Assembly: GCA_029433475.1 (NCBI GenBank)
Contig: JAQTIE010000006.1
Span: 166,682-230,681, forward strand
DNA from: Neisseriaceae bacterium ESL0693
Lineage (GTDB): Bacteria > Pseudomonadota > Gammaproteobacteria > Burkholderiales > Neisseriaceae
Length of the DNA: 64,000 nucleotides
Direction of reading: 5' to 3'
Numbering within the stretch: position 1 is the first letter of the stretch; every line of letters starts with the position of its first letter. Made by a program: the position numbers and the translations under genes. Of this stretch, positions 57,032 to 64,000 are shown piece after piece. Below the pieces are notes generated by a model. That model was given only the letters and a program-made list of their open reading frames with translations. It made no database searches and was not told the origin of the DNA.

Positions 57032-58213
57032 TATTGTTTTCCTTTATGCAAAGGGATGAAAGAGTTGTAATGATCCGGAGTATAGTACACTTCACCTTTT
57101 TGACCCATTACTACTCTCTGTGCTCCCGGAAATTTAAAACCTTGTGGTGGTACAACTACATATTCAGTATAGTAATCTGCTGGTTTTGATGGTAGTTGAT
57201 TATCTTTATTACTATAAATACTTCCATCATGTTCAAAATTCTGAAGTTTTTCACCTTTATTAATTCTATCAAAGGTTGGTTTTAAATCAATTGTCTGATC
57301 TGTATAAGTAACAGCGTTTTTACCTCTACCATCAGTTACGGTCACACCAGAAATTTTATCCGACGTTGTAGAATCTATAATATTGTTCGGTGGATTGGCA
57401 GTTTGATGGTTATCTGGTTTTCCTTTATCAGATGATGTATTCGCCCCAGTAGAGGGTTTCTCTGATGTGGTTCCTGCTGCCGCCTTACTCTTTTCCACCC
57501 CCATTCTCAATCTCAGCCAGCTGAGCAGGGCTTAACGACTGTCTGCCTTTACCTCGGGTAACCAACCCAATCAATGCATCTATGCCAATTCCGGCCATAC
57601 CAAAGTAGGCTGCCTGTTGATCCAGCGGCAAGCTGGACAAGAGACTTGATGCAACTTGGTTTTGCTCTATTTTCTGCGCTATCTGCTCATCTGAGGCGCC
57701 ACTCTCTTTTAATTGTTGCAGCAATATTTCCGTTCTGACTGCATCAAAAAACGGATTACCGGCAATCGCTCCCGAAGTCCAGTTTTGTCCATCCATATCA
57801 AAGATGTCACCATGACCAGACGTGGCCAATGCACTATCACGGTCGGCATCCTTCATTTTACCGGCAATATTGGTGACCAGTGTCAGATATTCATCTTGTG
57901 ACAAGATACCCTGATGATAAAGATCGGCTATGATCTTGCCGGTCTGATCGGAGGCCTGCTGAAATTCCTTGATGACTTCCTGCCGGCAGGCAGAAGTCTG
58001 ACATTGGTCATAGCGTTTCTGATAGTCATCGGTACTTTGTACACCTGCCTGTTTGAGTTTAAGAGCGATCAGTTTTTCTTTGGCATTGAGATTATTAAAG
58101 CCTTGCTGGTTGATGAGTAAATTATTCTCAACCGTATTCTGACCCACAACAGCAGCAATCTGCGCACTGGTGGCCGAATCTCCCGCAATACCACCGGCAA
58201 CAGCATTACCGTC
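57031..58213 (-). pseudogene. Displaced CdiA C-terminus: VENN pre-toxin region plus barnase/T1-type RNase, frameshifted
   Basis: The frame open from 58213 encodes NAVAGGIAGDSATSAQ, the pre-toxin VENN motif (GQNTVENNLL) and a helical pre-toxin domain (to 57485). An extra A in GGAAAAGAG near 57491-57494 shifts the frame. The next frame continues SKAAAGTTSEKPSTG, a linker and a ribonuclease domain with YTEYVVVPP (catalytic Glu), GAQRVV (Arg) and TPDHYNSFIP (catalytic His), matching barnase/N1-T1 RNases. The toxin half could still be made from an internal start (57510). There is no cdiA 5' part, so it is an orphan module beside its barstar genes. Confidence 0.82.
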
Positions 58214-58232
58214 TCACATTTTATTAATTTTC

Positions 58233-58532
58233 TTATTTATCTTGCTTTCTTTTTCTTGCTAAATAATATTTTTCTCCTTTATCTCCTATAACCTGTAATA
58301 GTAATAATATGGAACCTATACCTATTCCAGCTAATACACTAATACCAGATAAACCTAGCCATTTATCTAAAGGAATATCTCTCCAATCAATCAATATGAA
58401 ACATTGGCATGCTACGAACATTGAACCAAGGCCTTTTAAAAAGGTCATGATATATGGATGTTCTTTAGGCTTATAGTCAGTAACAAATAAAGTCAATATT
58501 TGTTGTACCAAATGAACTAAAAAATCGTGCAT
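58233..58532 (-). CDS. Small membrane immunity protein
   Basis: A 99-aa protein with two membrane helices (YIMTFLKGLGSMFVACQCFI; SVLAGIGIGSILLLLQVIG) and a basic tail. AAGGAG lies 7 nt before the ATG at 58532, so the earlier ATG at 58538 is less likely. Membrane immunity proteins usually guard against pore-forming or membrane-targeting CDI toxins. The fragment 58544-58775 just upstream is its presumed toxin. Confidence 0.68.
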   Translation of the reverse strand: MHDFLVHLVQQILTLFVTDYKPKEHPYIMTFLKGLGSMFVACQCFILIDWRDIPLDKWLGLSGISVLAGIGIGSILLLLQVIGDKGEKYYLARKRKQDK

Positions 58533-58543
58533 TAACATACTCC

Positions 58544-58775
58544 TTATTTAGAAGGTTTATTTTGAGCATTATTATTTTGCTTATATTTTTGATAAGCATC
58601 CTGTGCAGTTTTATTACCTATCTTGTTCATAATGATTTGTTTCATTTTAATGGTAAGAGAGGCAGCATTGGATGATTGTATAGGTGAGAATATACTCCAA
58701 GGTTTAACGCCTGCCCCAGCAGCCATGCCAGCTCCTCAGCCACTGGTTGCAGCACTGACATTTCTTTTATTTATA
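58544..58775 (-). pseudogene. Displaced toxin tail with in-frame stop
   Basis: The frame reads NKRNVSAATSG, a TGA (58736-58738), then GAGMAAGAGVKPWSIFSP and KMKQIIMNKIGNKTAQDAYQ to the stop at 58544. Ala/Gly-rich text followed by a basic helix suggests the end of a membrane-active toxin. It is broken and lacks the pre-toxin part. Confidence 0.5.
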
Positions 58776-58786
58776 AGCTAATAAAA

Positions 58787-59356
58787 TTATTTTAATGGTG
58801 GCTGTTCACCAAGAGGCAATCCAACGCCTGCTTTTCTATCTTCTTCTCTTTGCTCATCTGTAATAGCTACTCCTAATTTTTTCTCAGCTATGGCTGCTCC
58901 TTCTCTGGTACATTGCAAATAATATCTATTCTCTTTTTTATCATGCCCATCACTTTGCAGATAATGTTTTGTTTCTGTGATTAAAAGGCAGCCTTTGGGC
59001 GCTACATATTTTTCAGGAGAAGCGGGACATGCTAATTTAAATAATCTTCTATGAATGGTATAACCAGGTTTAGACATTGATATACAGTTTTCAGAGGGTA
59101 TTCCCCGCATTCCAGTAAAAAGAGGAAGACTTTGCCAACCATCATTAAAAGTTGCCGGATTGATTTTTAAACTATCTATATATGCATATTTATCATCTAT
59201 AGGTTTACTTCCCACAGTGCCAGAAAGTACAATCAATTTTTGAGTACTACAGGCACTAAGTAAACAAATAAAGCTTATTTTTATTAAATGGTTTTTAAAA
59301 ATAGAACAACCATCAATAAGCAATACCAATAATAAATATAGTTTATTCTTTCTCAT
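58787..59356 (-). CDS. Putative lipoprotein immunity protein, tandem copy 2, with double lipobox
   Basis: A 189-aa protein nearly identical from LIKISFICLLSACSTQKL onward to the upstream copy at 59403. The N terminus carries an extra hydrophobic stretch and second lipobox (LLLVLLIDGCSIF), so two lipidation cysteines are possible. The mature domain contains Cys-rich KGCLLITETKHYLQSDGHDK. The duplication has fused a foreign leader to the original signal peptide. Confidence 0.65.
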   Translation of the reverse strand: MRKNKLYLLLVLLIDGCSIFKNHLIKISFICLLSACSTQKLIVLSGTVGSKPIDDKYAYIDSLKINPATFNDGWQSLPLFTGMRGIPSENCISMSKPGYTIHRRLFKLACPASPEKYVAPKGCLLITETKHYLQSDGHDKKENRYYLQCTREGAAIAEKKLGVAITDEQREEDRKAGVGLPLGEQPPLK

Positions 59357-59402
59357 CGTTAATTCTTTAATGTTTGTGTCAGACTGTCTTATAAATTAAT
59401 AA

Positions 59403-59888
59403 CTAAAATGGCAATCCAACGCCTGCTTTTCTATCTTCTTCTCTTTGCTCATCTGTAATAGCTACTCCTAATTCTTTCTCAGCTATGGCTGCTCCTTCTC
59501 TGGTACATTGCAAATAATATCTATTCTCTTTTTTATCATGCCCATCACTTTGCAGATAATGTTTTGTTTCTGTGATTAAAAGGCAACCTTTAGGTGCTAC
59601 ATATTTTTCAGGAGAAGCAGGACATGCTAATTTAAAATCTCTTCGACGAATTATGTTAGTTGGTCTAGACATCCAGATGCAGTTTTCAGCGGGTATTATT
59701 CGCATCCCTGTAAGGGAAAGATTTTTCCAACCATCATTAAAGGTTGCTGGATTGATTTTTAAACTATCCATATAAGCATATTTATCATCTATAGGTTTAC
59801 TTCCAACAGTGCCAGAAAGTACAATCAATTTTTGAGTACTACAGGCACTAAGTAAACAAATAAAGCTTATTTTTATTAAAGTATTCAT
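59403..59888 (-). CDS. Putative lipoprotein immunity protein, tandem copy 1
   Basis: A 161-aa lipoprotein. Signal IKISFICLLSACSTQKL puts Cys near residue 15. No known domain is recognised, but cysteines in NCIWMSR, KLACPASPEK, KGCLLI and YLQCTREG may form disulfides in the periplasm. The ATG at 59888 lies 14 nt after the stop of a CdiA pre-toxin remnant, which supports an immunity role against a toxin acting in the periplasm or membrane. Confidence 0.65.
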   Translation of the reverse strand: MNTLIKISFICLLSACSTQKLIVLSGTVGSKPIDDKYAYMDSLKINPATFNDGWKNLSLTGMRIIPAENCIWMSRPTNIIRRRDFKLACPASPEKYVAPKGCLLITETKHYLQSDGHDKKENRYYLQCTREGAAIAEKELGVAITDEQREEDRKAGVGLPF

Positions 59889-59901
59889 TTTATTTCCAGT
59901 T

Positions 59902-60136
59902 TCATTTACATTTAGCAACAGCATCTTTGCTATACAACCAATATGCCAAGGTAAGAGCGGCTACAAAAGCTGTATCCACCAGAGCATTATTGCAACCGGT
60001 AGTGGCAACAAACTATAGCGTGTATCAGAAAATAGGCGGTATTGTCTTCGCTGCTGTGATTATAGAAATAATCACTAACAGTCTGAGCCATAGTCGGACT
60101 AGCGACGGTAATGCTGCTCATGTTATTGCTGGTATT
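59902..60136 (-). pseudogene. Diverged, frameshifted CdiA pre-toxin remnant
   Basis: On the minus strand two frames together align with the pre-toxin region of the intact copies. SSITVASPTMAQTVSDYFYN matches IIAATASPAVAYEIGQYFKE. After a shift, ATTGCNNALV matches AAAGGNNALV, and ALTLAYWLYSKDAVAK matches APALAHWLYDKDPSDL. It ends at TGA (59902-59904) with no toxin domain, just before a lipoprotein gene. Confidence 0.6.
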
Positions 60137-60172
60137 CGTTCAGTTTGGCCAATAAGTCTATTATTTAGATGT

Positions 60173-60751
60173 TTAATAATCTAAAATTCCATGATTAATT
60201 TTATCTTTATATTTAAAAATATCATTAATAAATGATGGATTAAATCCAATTGCAAATAAATATTTACCAACAATATCATCAAAATAATTGCTTTTAGGAA
60301 TTAATCTATTATTAAGTTCATTAACACATAATTCTCGCAACCTTTTATTTTGATTTATATTTTTAATAAAAATTCTATCTTTATAACATTTAGAATTTTC
60401 TTGATATAAATCATGACATGAGATATTTAAAACATGTTTCCTCTCTACTCCTGTAAAACCAATTGATTTACTATTATCATATAAATCTATTGAATCAAAA
60501 TAATTATTTTTAAAAATTATTCTTAAACTATAATCACTATCTTTAGTTCGTATCAAACTATAATATTCTCCATCTAAGGTACCATCTGTATTAATAAAAT
60601 TCTCAATATCTTTTATATTATTTTCAGCACAGCTGTTTCTAATAATATAATTAGAAATATAGAGGGTATCCTTGGCCAAGACCATATTAAATGATAATAA
60701 TAGGAATATAAATAATAACATTGACACTAATTTAATGTTTTGTATATTCAT
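60173..60751 (-). CDS. Putative periplasmic immunity protein with four cysteines
   Basis: A 192-aa protein with a clear signal peptide (LVSMLLFIFLLLSFNMVLAKD). Four cysteines follow in the mature part (NSCAEN, NISCHDLY, NSKCYKD, RELCVNE), likely two disulfides. The ATG overlaps the TGA of the upstream toxin (ATGA). Exported immunity proteins usually match toxins acting in the periplasm, such as cell-wall or lipid II attackers; colicin M immunity is a known cysteine-bearing example. That comparison is an inference. Confidence 0.72.
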   Translation of the reverse strand: MNIQNIKLVSMLLFIFLLLSFNMVLAKDTLYISNYIIRNSCAENNIKDIENFINTDGTLDGEYYSLIRTKDSDYSLRIIFKNNYFDSIDLYDNSKSIGFTGVERKHVLNISCHDLYQENSKCYKDRIFIKNINQNKRLRELCVNELNNRLIPKSNYFDDIVGKYLFAIGFNPSFINDIFKYKDKINHGILDY

Positions 60752-61923
60752 TGGTATGAGACTCCTATCGGACGTTGTGGTACTTTCATACCGGTTATAG
60801 GATCTGTTTTATAACTAAAGTAAATACTAAATTTCTTGTCACCATAATCCCAAGTTTGTTCAATCACATCATATCCTTTCCATTTACTAACCGCAGTATT
60901 TATTGGCCTCTCATCAGGAAGATGAAATTGTTTATCAGGAAATTGTTCTTGTAGATAATCAATTTCAGTTTGTTTGCCAACCATATGATGAGGATTAAAA
61001 ATAGTATCTATATTATTAGCAGGATCATATGGATTATCATTTAATTGTAATTTTGTCTCCTCATAATCAGGAGTATCTGTACGTTCATGAATTAAATGTA
61101 ATTGTGTTTGCGTTAATGCCTGCAAATCAGAATTTTGGAAAAAATCTTGTGTAGCATCTACATCACCACTTCCAAAATAATCAATCAATATTTTATTTTG
61201 TTCAATATATTTTGGATCTGATTGTAATCTCAAATAAATATCCTCATTCTTTTTGATTGCGTCCACTATTGTCTGATTGACTATACCTGAAGGGGATAAC
61301 TCATTTATTACTGAATCATTTGCTATCAATACAGGTGGATTCTGACTATCATCATAGTGATAACCCTCAATTATGATTCTATTTTTACTGTCTAATATAT
61401 ATTTATATTGATCTTGAGCTTGAGCTTTGTTCATCCAATCTAAATACCGAGTTTTTGTTAATTTATTACCAGTTAACACTAATGTATTATTATCTACCGC
61501 ATTCTGCGCACCCTGAAATCCGCCTGCGATATCAGCACTATTGCCGGTAGTGGCACCCATCGCCGCACCGGCCAATCCCACAATGCTGGAAATGGTCTGT
61601 TTCTCATCTGAAGTCAGGTCAGACGGGTCTTTGTCATACAGCCAGTGCGCCAGAGCAGGGGCGGCAGCTTCAGCACCGGCAGCCGAGGCTGCACCAACAA
61701 GGGCGTTATTACCGCCAGTAGCGGCTACCGCTGCACCCAAAGCGGCATGGGCTAAGAGGTGCGCTGCTTCCTGAGCTGTAGTCAGCTGATCTCCCTGACC
61801 ATGCCGGACTGGCCGTTGCCGCAATAATACCGGACTGTGACTGTAGCTGGCACTACCGCTGGCATTGAGGCTAATACTACCGCCAGCGTGTATCTGGCAG
61901 GCGGTAGCGACAATGCTTCTCAA
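60748..61923 (-). CDS. Displaced CdiA C-terminal module with unknown toxin domain
   Basis: A 391-residue frame without a complete N terminus. It opens with hemagglutinin-like text (QIHAGGSISLNASGSASYSH). The pre-toxin region (AAHLLAHAALGAAVAATGGN, ALAHWLYDKDPSDLTSDEKQ) runs to the VENN-like junction QNAVDNNTL near residue 147. The toxin part of about 240 residues has HLIHERTD and NPHHMVGKQTEIDYL as possible catalytic segments and YDVIEQTWDYGDKKFSIYF near the end. I do not recognise the toxin class. It pairs with an exported immunity protein. Without a secretion domain it is probably a silent donor cassette. Confidence 0.72.
   Translation of the reverse strand: MRSIVATACQIHAGGSISLNASGSASYSHSPVLLRQRPVRHGQGDQLTTAQEAAHLLAHAALGAAVAATGGNNALVGAASAAGAEAAAPALAHWLYDKDPSDLTSDEKQTISSIVGLAGAAMGATTGNSADIAGGFQGAQNAVDNNTLVLTGNKLTKTRYLDWMNKAQAQDQYKYILDSKNRIIIEGYHYDDSQNPPVLIANDSVINELSPSGIVNQTIVDAIKKNEDIYLRLQSDPKYIEQNKILIDYFGSGDVDATQDFFQNSDLQALTQTQLHLIHERTDTPDYEETKLQLNDNPYDPANNIDTIFNPHHMVGKQTEIDYLQEQFPDKQFHLPDERPINTAVSKWKGYDVIEQTWDYGDKKFSIYFSYKTDPITGMKVPQRPIGVSYQ
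61497..61757 (-). repeat. Pre-toxin direct repeat, copy 2
   Basis: About 260 bp nearly identical to 63236-63497, both encoding the pre-toxin segment before the VENN-like junction. It provides homology for swapping toxin-immunity cassettes into the main cdiA. Confidence 0.85.
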
Positions 61924-61969
61924 GTATCAGAAATTACTGAGTATCATAGCCATTTAAACCATATTATAT

Positions 61970-62236
61970 TCACTTCAATTTTATTAATTCTTGTTTTATT
62001 TTTTCGCTAAGTTCTTTAGCATTCAATTCATAATCTTCTTTATCAGAATTAGGATTATAAAGATCCACTAGACAAAAAATAGTTGATAAACATTCACTAA
62101 CATCATCTTTATCTTTAATTAATAAATTATTGTCGCGTTCTATCTGGTAAAGATCAATATAGGCATCAACAAAAACTTCAGTTGATATTCTTTCATTAAT
62201 AAATGACTTAACAAATTCTAAAATTGTAAAGCTCAT
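61970..62236 (-). CDS. Colicin-like self-protective immunity protein, orphan
   Basis: An 88-aa acidic helical protein (MSFTILEFVKSFINERISTE; CLSTIFCLVDLYNPNSDKED). It resembles the bacterial self-protective colicin-like immunity family (tRNase-type colicin D/E5 immunity). AAGGAATATTACG precedes the ATG. The neighbouring toxins do not obviously match, so it is an orphan that may protect against sister cells' tRNase toxins. Confidence 0.72.
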   Translation of the reverse strand: MSFTILEFVKSFINERISTEVFVDAYIDLYQIERDNNLLIKDKDDVSECLSTIFCLVDLYNPNSDKEDYELNAKELSEKIKQELIKLK

Positions 62237-62324
62237 CGTAATATTCCTTTTTCTATATAATTGTTATATTGTGGTGTTCCTTATCTTTTAGTACTTTTTA
62301 ACTAATTAAGGAAATTAAAAGATA

Positions 62325-62522
62325 TCATTCCAGCCATTTTATTTTAAAATCCGATAATTGATTAATTGCATCGTCATATTTCTCAAACCAACAATCATAC
62401 CCTTCATCGGTGGCACTATTATAAAAATAAATATAAAATCCGCCAGTATCTCCATTTACATCATTAATAAAATCTATATTCCATGATTTATATTCTCCAG
62501 AGAGAATAATACCCTTTTTCAT
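62325..62522 (-). CDS. CdiI immunity protein of the main cdiA
   Basis: A 65-aa acidic protein (MKKGIILSGEYKSWNIDFIN; YDCWFEKYDDAINQLSDFKI) starting 3 bp after the cdiA stop. Position and acidic charge make it the cognate immunity protein for the basic toxin domain just upstream. No family is recognised. Cytoplasmic. Confidence 0.75.
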   Translation of the reverse strand: MKKGIILSGEYKSWNIDFINDVNGDTGGFYIYFYNSATDEGYDCWFEKYDDAINQLSDFKIKWLE

Positions 62523-62525
62523 AAT

Positions 62526-64000
62526 TTACCTACCTTTGATTGGTACATGATTATTAGAAATAACTTTGCCTGTTTCAGTATTAATCACACTAAAATGTAC
62601 ATGGGGTACATGAGGACTATGAGACCCTGATAATGATCCTCTGTCTATTCTAAATTCTCTTGTTCCATCTGCACTACGGTATACACCAGAACCTGGCTTC
62701 CCAATTTCTTTATAGTTTGTCCCTAAAAATTTTTCTCCTGCGGTCAATGCTTCGTCTTCAGTAAGTATACTTTGACTTGTAAAATTTTTCTTTCCTGAAA
62801 GTGATTCTTTAATTACATTATCAACGTTCGAAGTAGAGTTATGTAAATCAGCTGCTGAGGGTTTAGGAACTTTTGCGCCACCTTTTAGCTCTTCAAGTGC
62901 CTGTTTCCCCTTACTCACCACCTGATTAGGCGCCAGACTGCCAACTGTCACAGCACCTGTTGCCAATCCGGCAATGGTATCAACAGAATCAACCCCAATC
63001 ACCGTACATGTTCCAAGATTTGCCATACAAGCTGAATAAATTGCGCCAGCAGCTTCTGGTGCAACCATACCACCACCGACAATCGCAATACCTCCGGCAT
63101 AGATCGCCAGAGTGATTTTTTGATTACCTGATCTGATTTGTGAAATCAACCACATGGCTTTTCTGCGTTCAGGGTCTCTCGAGAGCATCGCAGCTGAGGC
63201 AGGTGAGATGATTTGTATCAAGTCATTATTATTTACTGCATTCTGCGCGCCCTGAAACCCGCCTGCGATATCGGCACTATTACCAGTAGTCGCACCCACC
63301 GCAGCACCGGCCAATCCCACAATGCTGGAAATGGTCTGTTTCTCATCTGAAGTCAGGTCAGACGGGTCTTTATCATACAGCCAGTGCGCCAGAGCAGGGG
63401 CGGCAGCTTCAGCACCGGCAGCCGAAGCGGCACCAACAAGGGCGTTATTACCGCCTGCTGCTGCCACAGCCGCACCCAGTGCAGCATGTGCCAGAAGATG
63501 GGCAGAACTGCCTTCACCGCCATTCTCTTTAAAGTACTGCCCAATCTCATAAGCCACCGCCGGACTGGCTGTTGCTGCAATAATACCGGCTGCGTTGCTG
63601 GTGGGTGCGCCCAATCCTCCGGCAATCATGCCGATCAGAACATTGACTTTATCCAGGTCACCCACCTGATTATTGTATTCCTCTTCAGTCAGATTACCCT
63701 TATCACGTTCGGCTTTGAGTTTGTCTTTTTTGCCATTGATGTAACCCATCAGCTGCTGGGTGTTCTGGCTGAATTCTTTGCTGACATCAACCTGGGTATC
63801 AATTTCCTGTTGTACTTTGTCTTTATCAAAGTTGTTGCTGAGGTAACCGGCGTGTTCGGTGTAGTTGTCGGTGGTGACATCGGTATGAACATCATTGATG
63901 TTCTGTTTCTGTTCGTCCGGGTTGGTGATGCTGATGTTGCTGGTATTGATGCCACTGTGGGTGGTGCTTTTATCATGACCGCTGTCACTGCCATAACCGA
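62526..64000 (-). CDS. cdiA: CdiA-like contact-dependent inhibition toxin, C-terminal part (continues beyond window)
   Basis: The frame is open to the right edge, so the secretion and stalk domains lie outside. From the edge inward come a polar stalk end (GINTSNISITNPDEQKQNIN), a helical linker (EEYNNQVGDLDKVNVLIGMI) and the pre-toxin region with GGNNALVGAASAAGAEAA. The junction reads QNAVNNND where VENN is usual. Then follow membrane-like helices (YAGGIAIVGGGMVAPEAAGA) that may act in entry, and the toxin tail with GSGVYRSADGTREFRIDRGS, HVPHVHFSV and SNNHVP. His-rich pairs suggest a metal or general acid-base nuclease site, but I cannot name the class. Its immunity gene follows at once. Confidence 0.82.
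   Translation of the reverse strand, partial: GYGSDSGHDKSTTHSGINTSNISITNPDEQKQNINDVHTDVTTDNYTEHAGYLSNNFDKDKVQQEIDTQVDVSKEFSQNTQQLMGYINGKKDKLKAERDKGNLTEEEYNNQVGDLDKVNVLIGMIAGGLGAPTSNAAGIIAATASPAVAYEIGQYFKENGGEGSSAHLLAHAALGAAVAAAGGNNALVGAASAAGAEAAAPALAHWLYDKDPSDLTSDEKQTISSIVGLAGAAVGATTGNSADIAGGFQGAQNAVNNNDLIQIISPASAAMLSRDPERRKAMWLISQIRSGNQKITLAIYAGGIAIVGGGMVAPEAAGAIYSACMANLGTCTVIGVDSVDTIAGLATGAVTVGSLAPNQVVSKGKQALEELKGGAKVPKPSAADLHNSTSNVDNVIKESLSGKKNFTSQSILTEDEALTAGEKFLGTNYKEIGKPGSGVYRSADGTREFRIDRGSLSGSHSPHVPHVHFSVINTETGKVISNNHVPIKGR
63236..63497 (-). repeat. Pre-toxin direct repeat, copy 1
   Basis: Inside the main cdiA. It is nearly identical to 61497-61757 and in the same orientation. Recombination between the two would delete the current toxin and immunity genes and install the 60748-61500 toxin. 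Confidence 0.85.

Noticed and set aside
59927..60184. Plus-strand ORF of 85 codons
   Set aside because: It lies over a minus-strand CdiA pre-toxin remnant whose translation aligns with two intact copies; the plus-strand reading is a shadow.

Overview
The window looks like a chromosome segment of a host-associated Neisseriaceae bacterium. The gene order thrS-infC-rpmI-rplT-pheS-pheT-ihfA-merR, the protein styles and a Simonsiella-type uptake-sequence-like inverted repeat all fit a Snodgrassella-like bee-gut symbiont. The genus is an inference; no search was possible. Housekeeping DNA is of moderate GC, while the right-hand 12 kb is visibly AT-rich and mosaic.

Layout. 1-4.9 kb: a small lipoprotein, ETF-ubiquinone oxidoreductase and hypothetical genes. 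5.4-7.2 kb: two tandem copies of an unusual cassette made of a promoter, a structured leader RNA, a 40-aa ORF and an overlapping 127-aa ORF. A third copy lies 44 kb away at 50.4-51.2 kb. 7.5-11.3 kb: tRNA-Thr, an SLC10A7/YfeH-like transporter, a Pit-type phosphate transporter and thiE. 11.3-20.4 kb: a complete type I-F cas operon (cas1, cas2-3 fusion, csy1-csy4) on the minus strand with no intact CRISPR array, only two degenerate repeat-like units. 20.4-28.3 kb: recO, trhP, hemH, ftsK, anmK, xthA. 28.8-35.1 kb: DUF4865/LysR pair, M23 endopeptidase, YihY/BrkB family protein, wrbA, nfsA. 35.1-36.8 kb: small accessory island with a frameshifted RelE-like toxin, its intact antitoxin and a decayed membrane-protein gene. 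36.9-48.1 kb: tRNA-Pro and the translation cluster, tgt and argH. 48.3-49.7 kb: large lipoprotein. 51.2-64 kb: kptA, then a minus-strand contact-dependent inhibition (CDI) locus. Its cdiA enters from the right edge and is followed by a long graveyard of displaced toxin tails and immunity genes.

Most noteworthy system: the three-copy cassette. Aligning the three leaders shows an identical promoter layout (TTGACA, 17 nt, CAAYAT). They share five helices kept by compensatory changes, two of which cross to form a pseudoknot. A central strand can pair either with an upstream segment or with a segment beside the ribosome binding site. This arrangement resembles the seqA/seqB/seqC logic of the satellite phage P4 CI-RNA immunity region, but there are no phage replication or integration genes beside it. 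The two ORFs overlap by 8 nt in every copy, and one copy has lost the ATG of the second ORF (ATG to ATA).

Other points of interest are an apparent AUA start codon for infC, a probable attenuator before pheS, a MITE-like or structured 145-bp element inside pheST, and three independent tandem duplications of CDI immunity genes.
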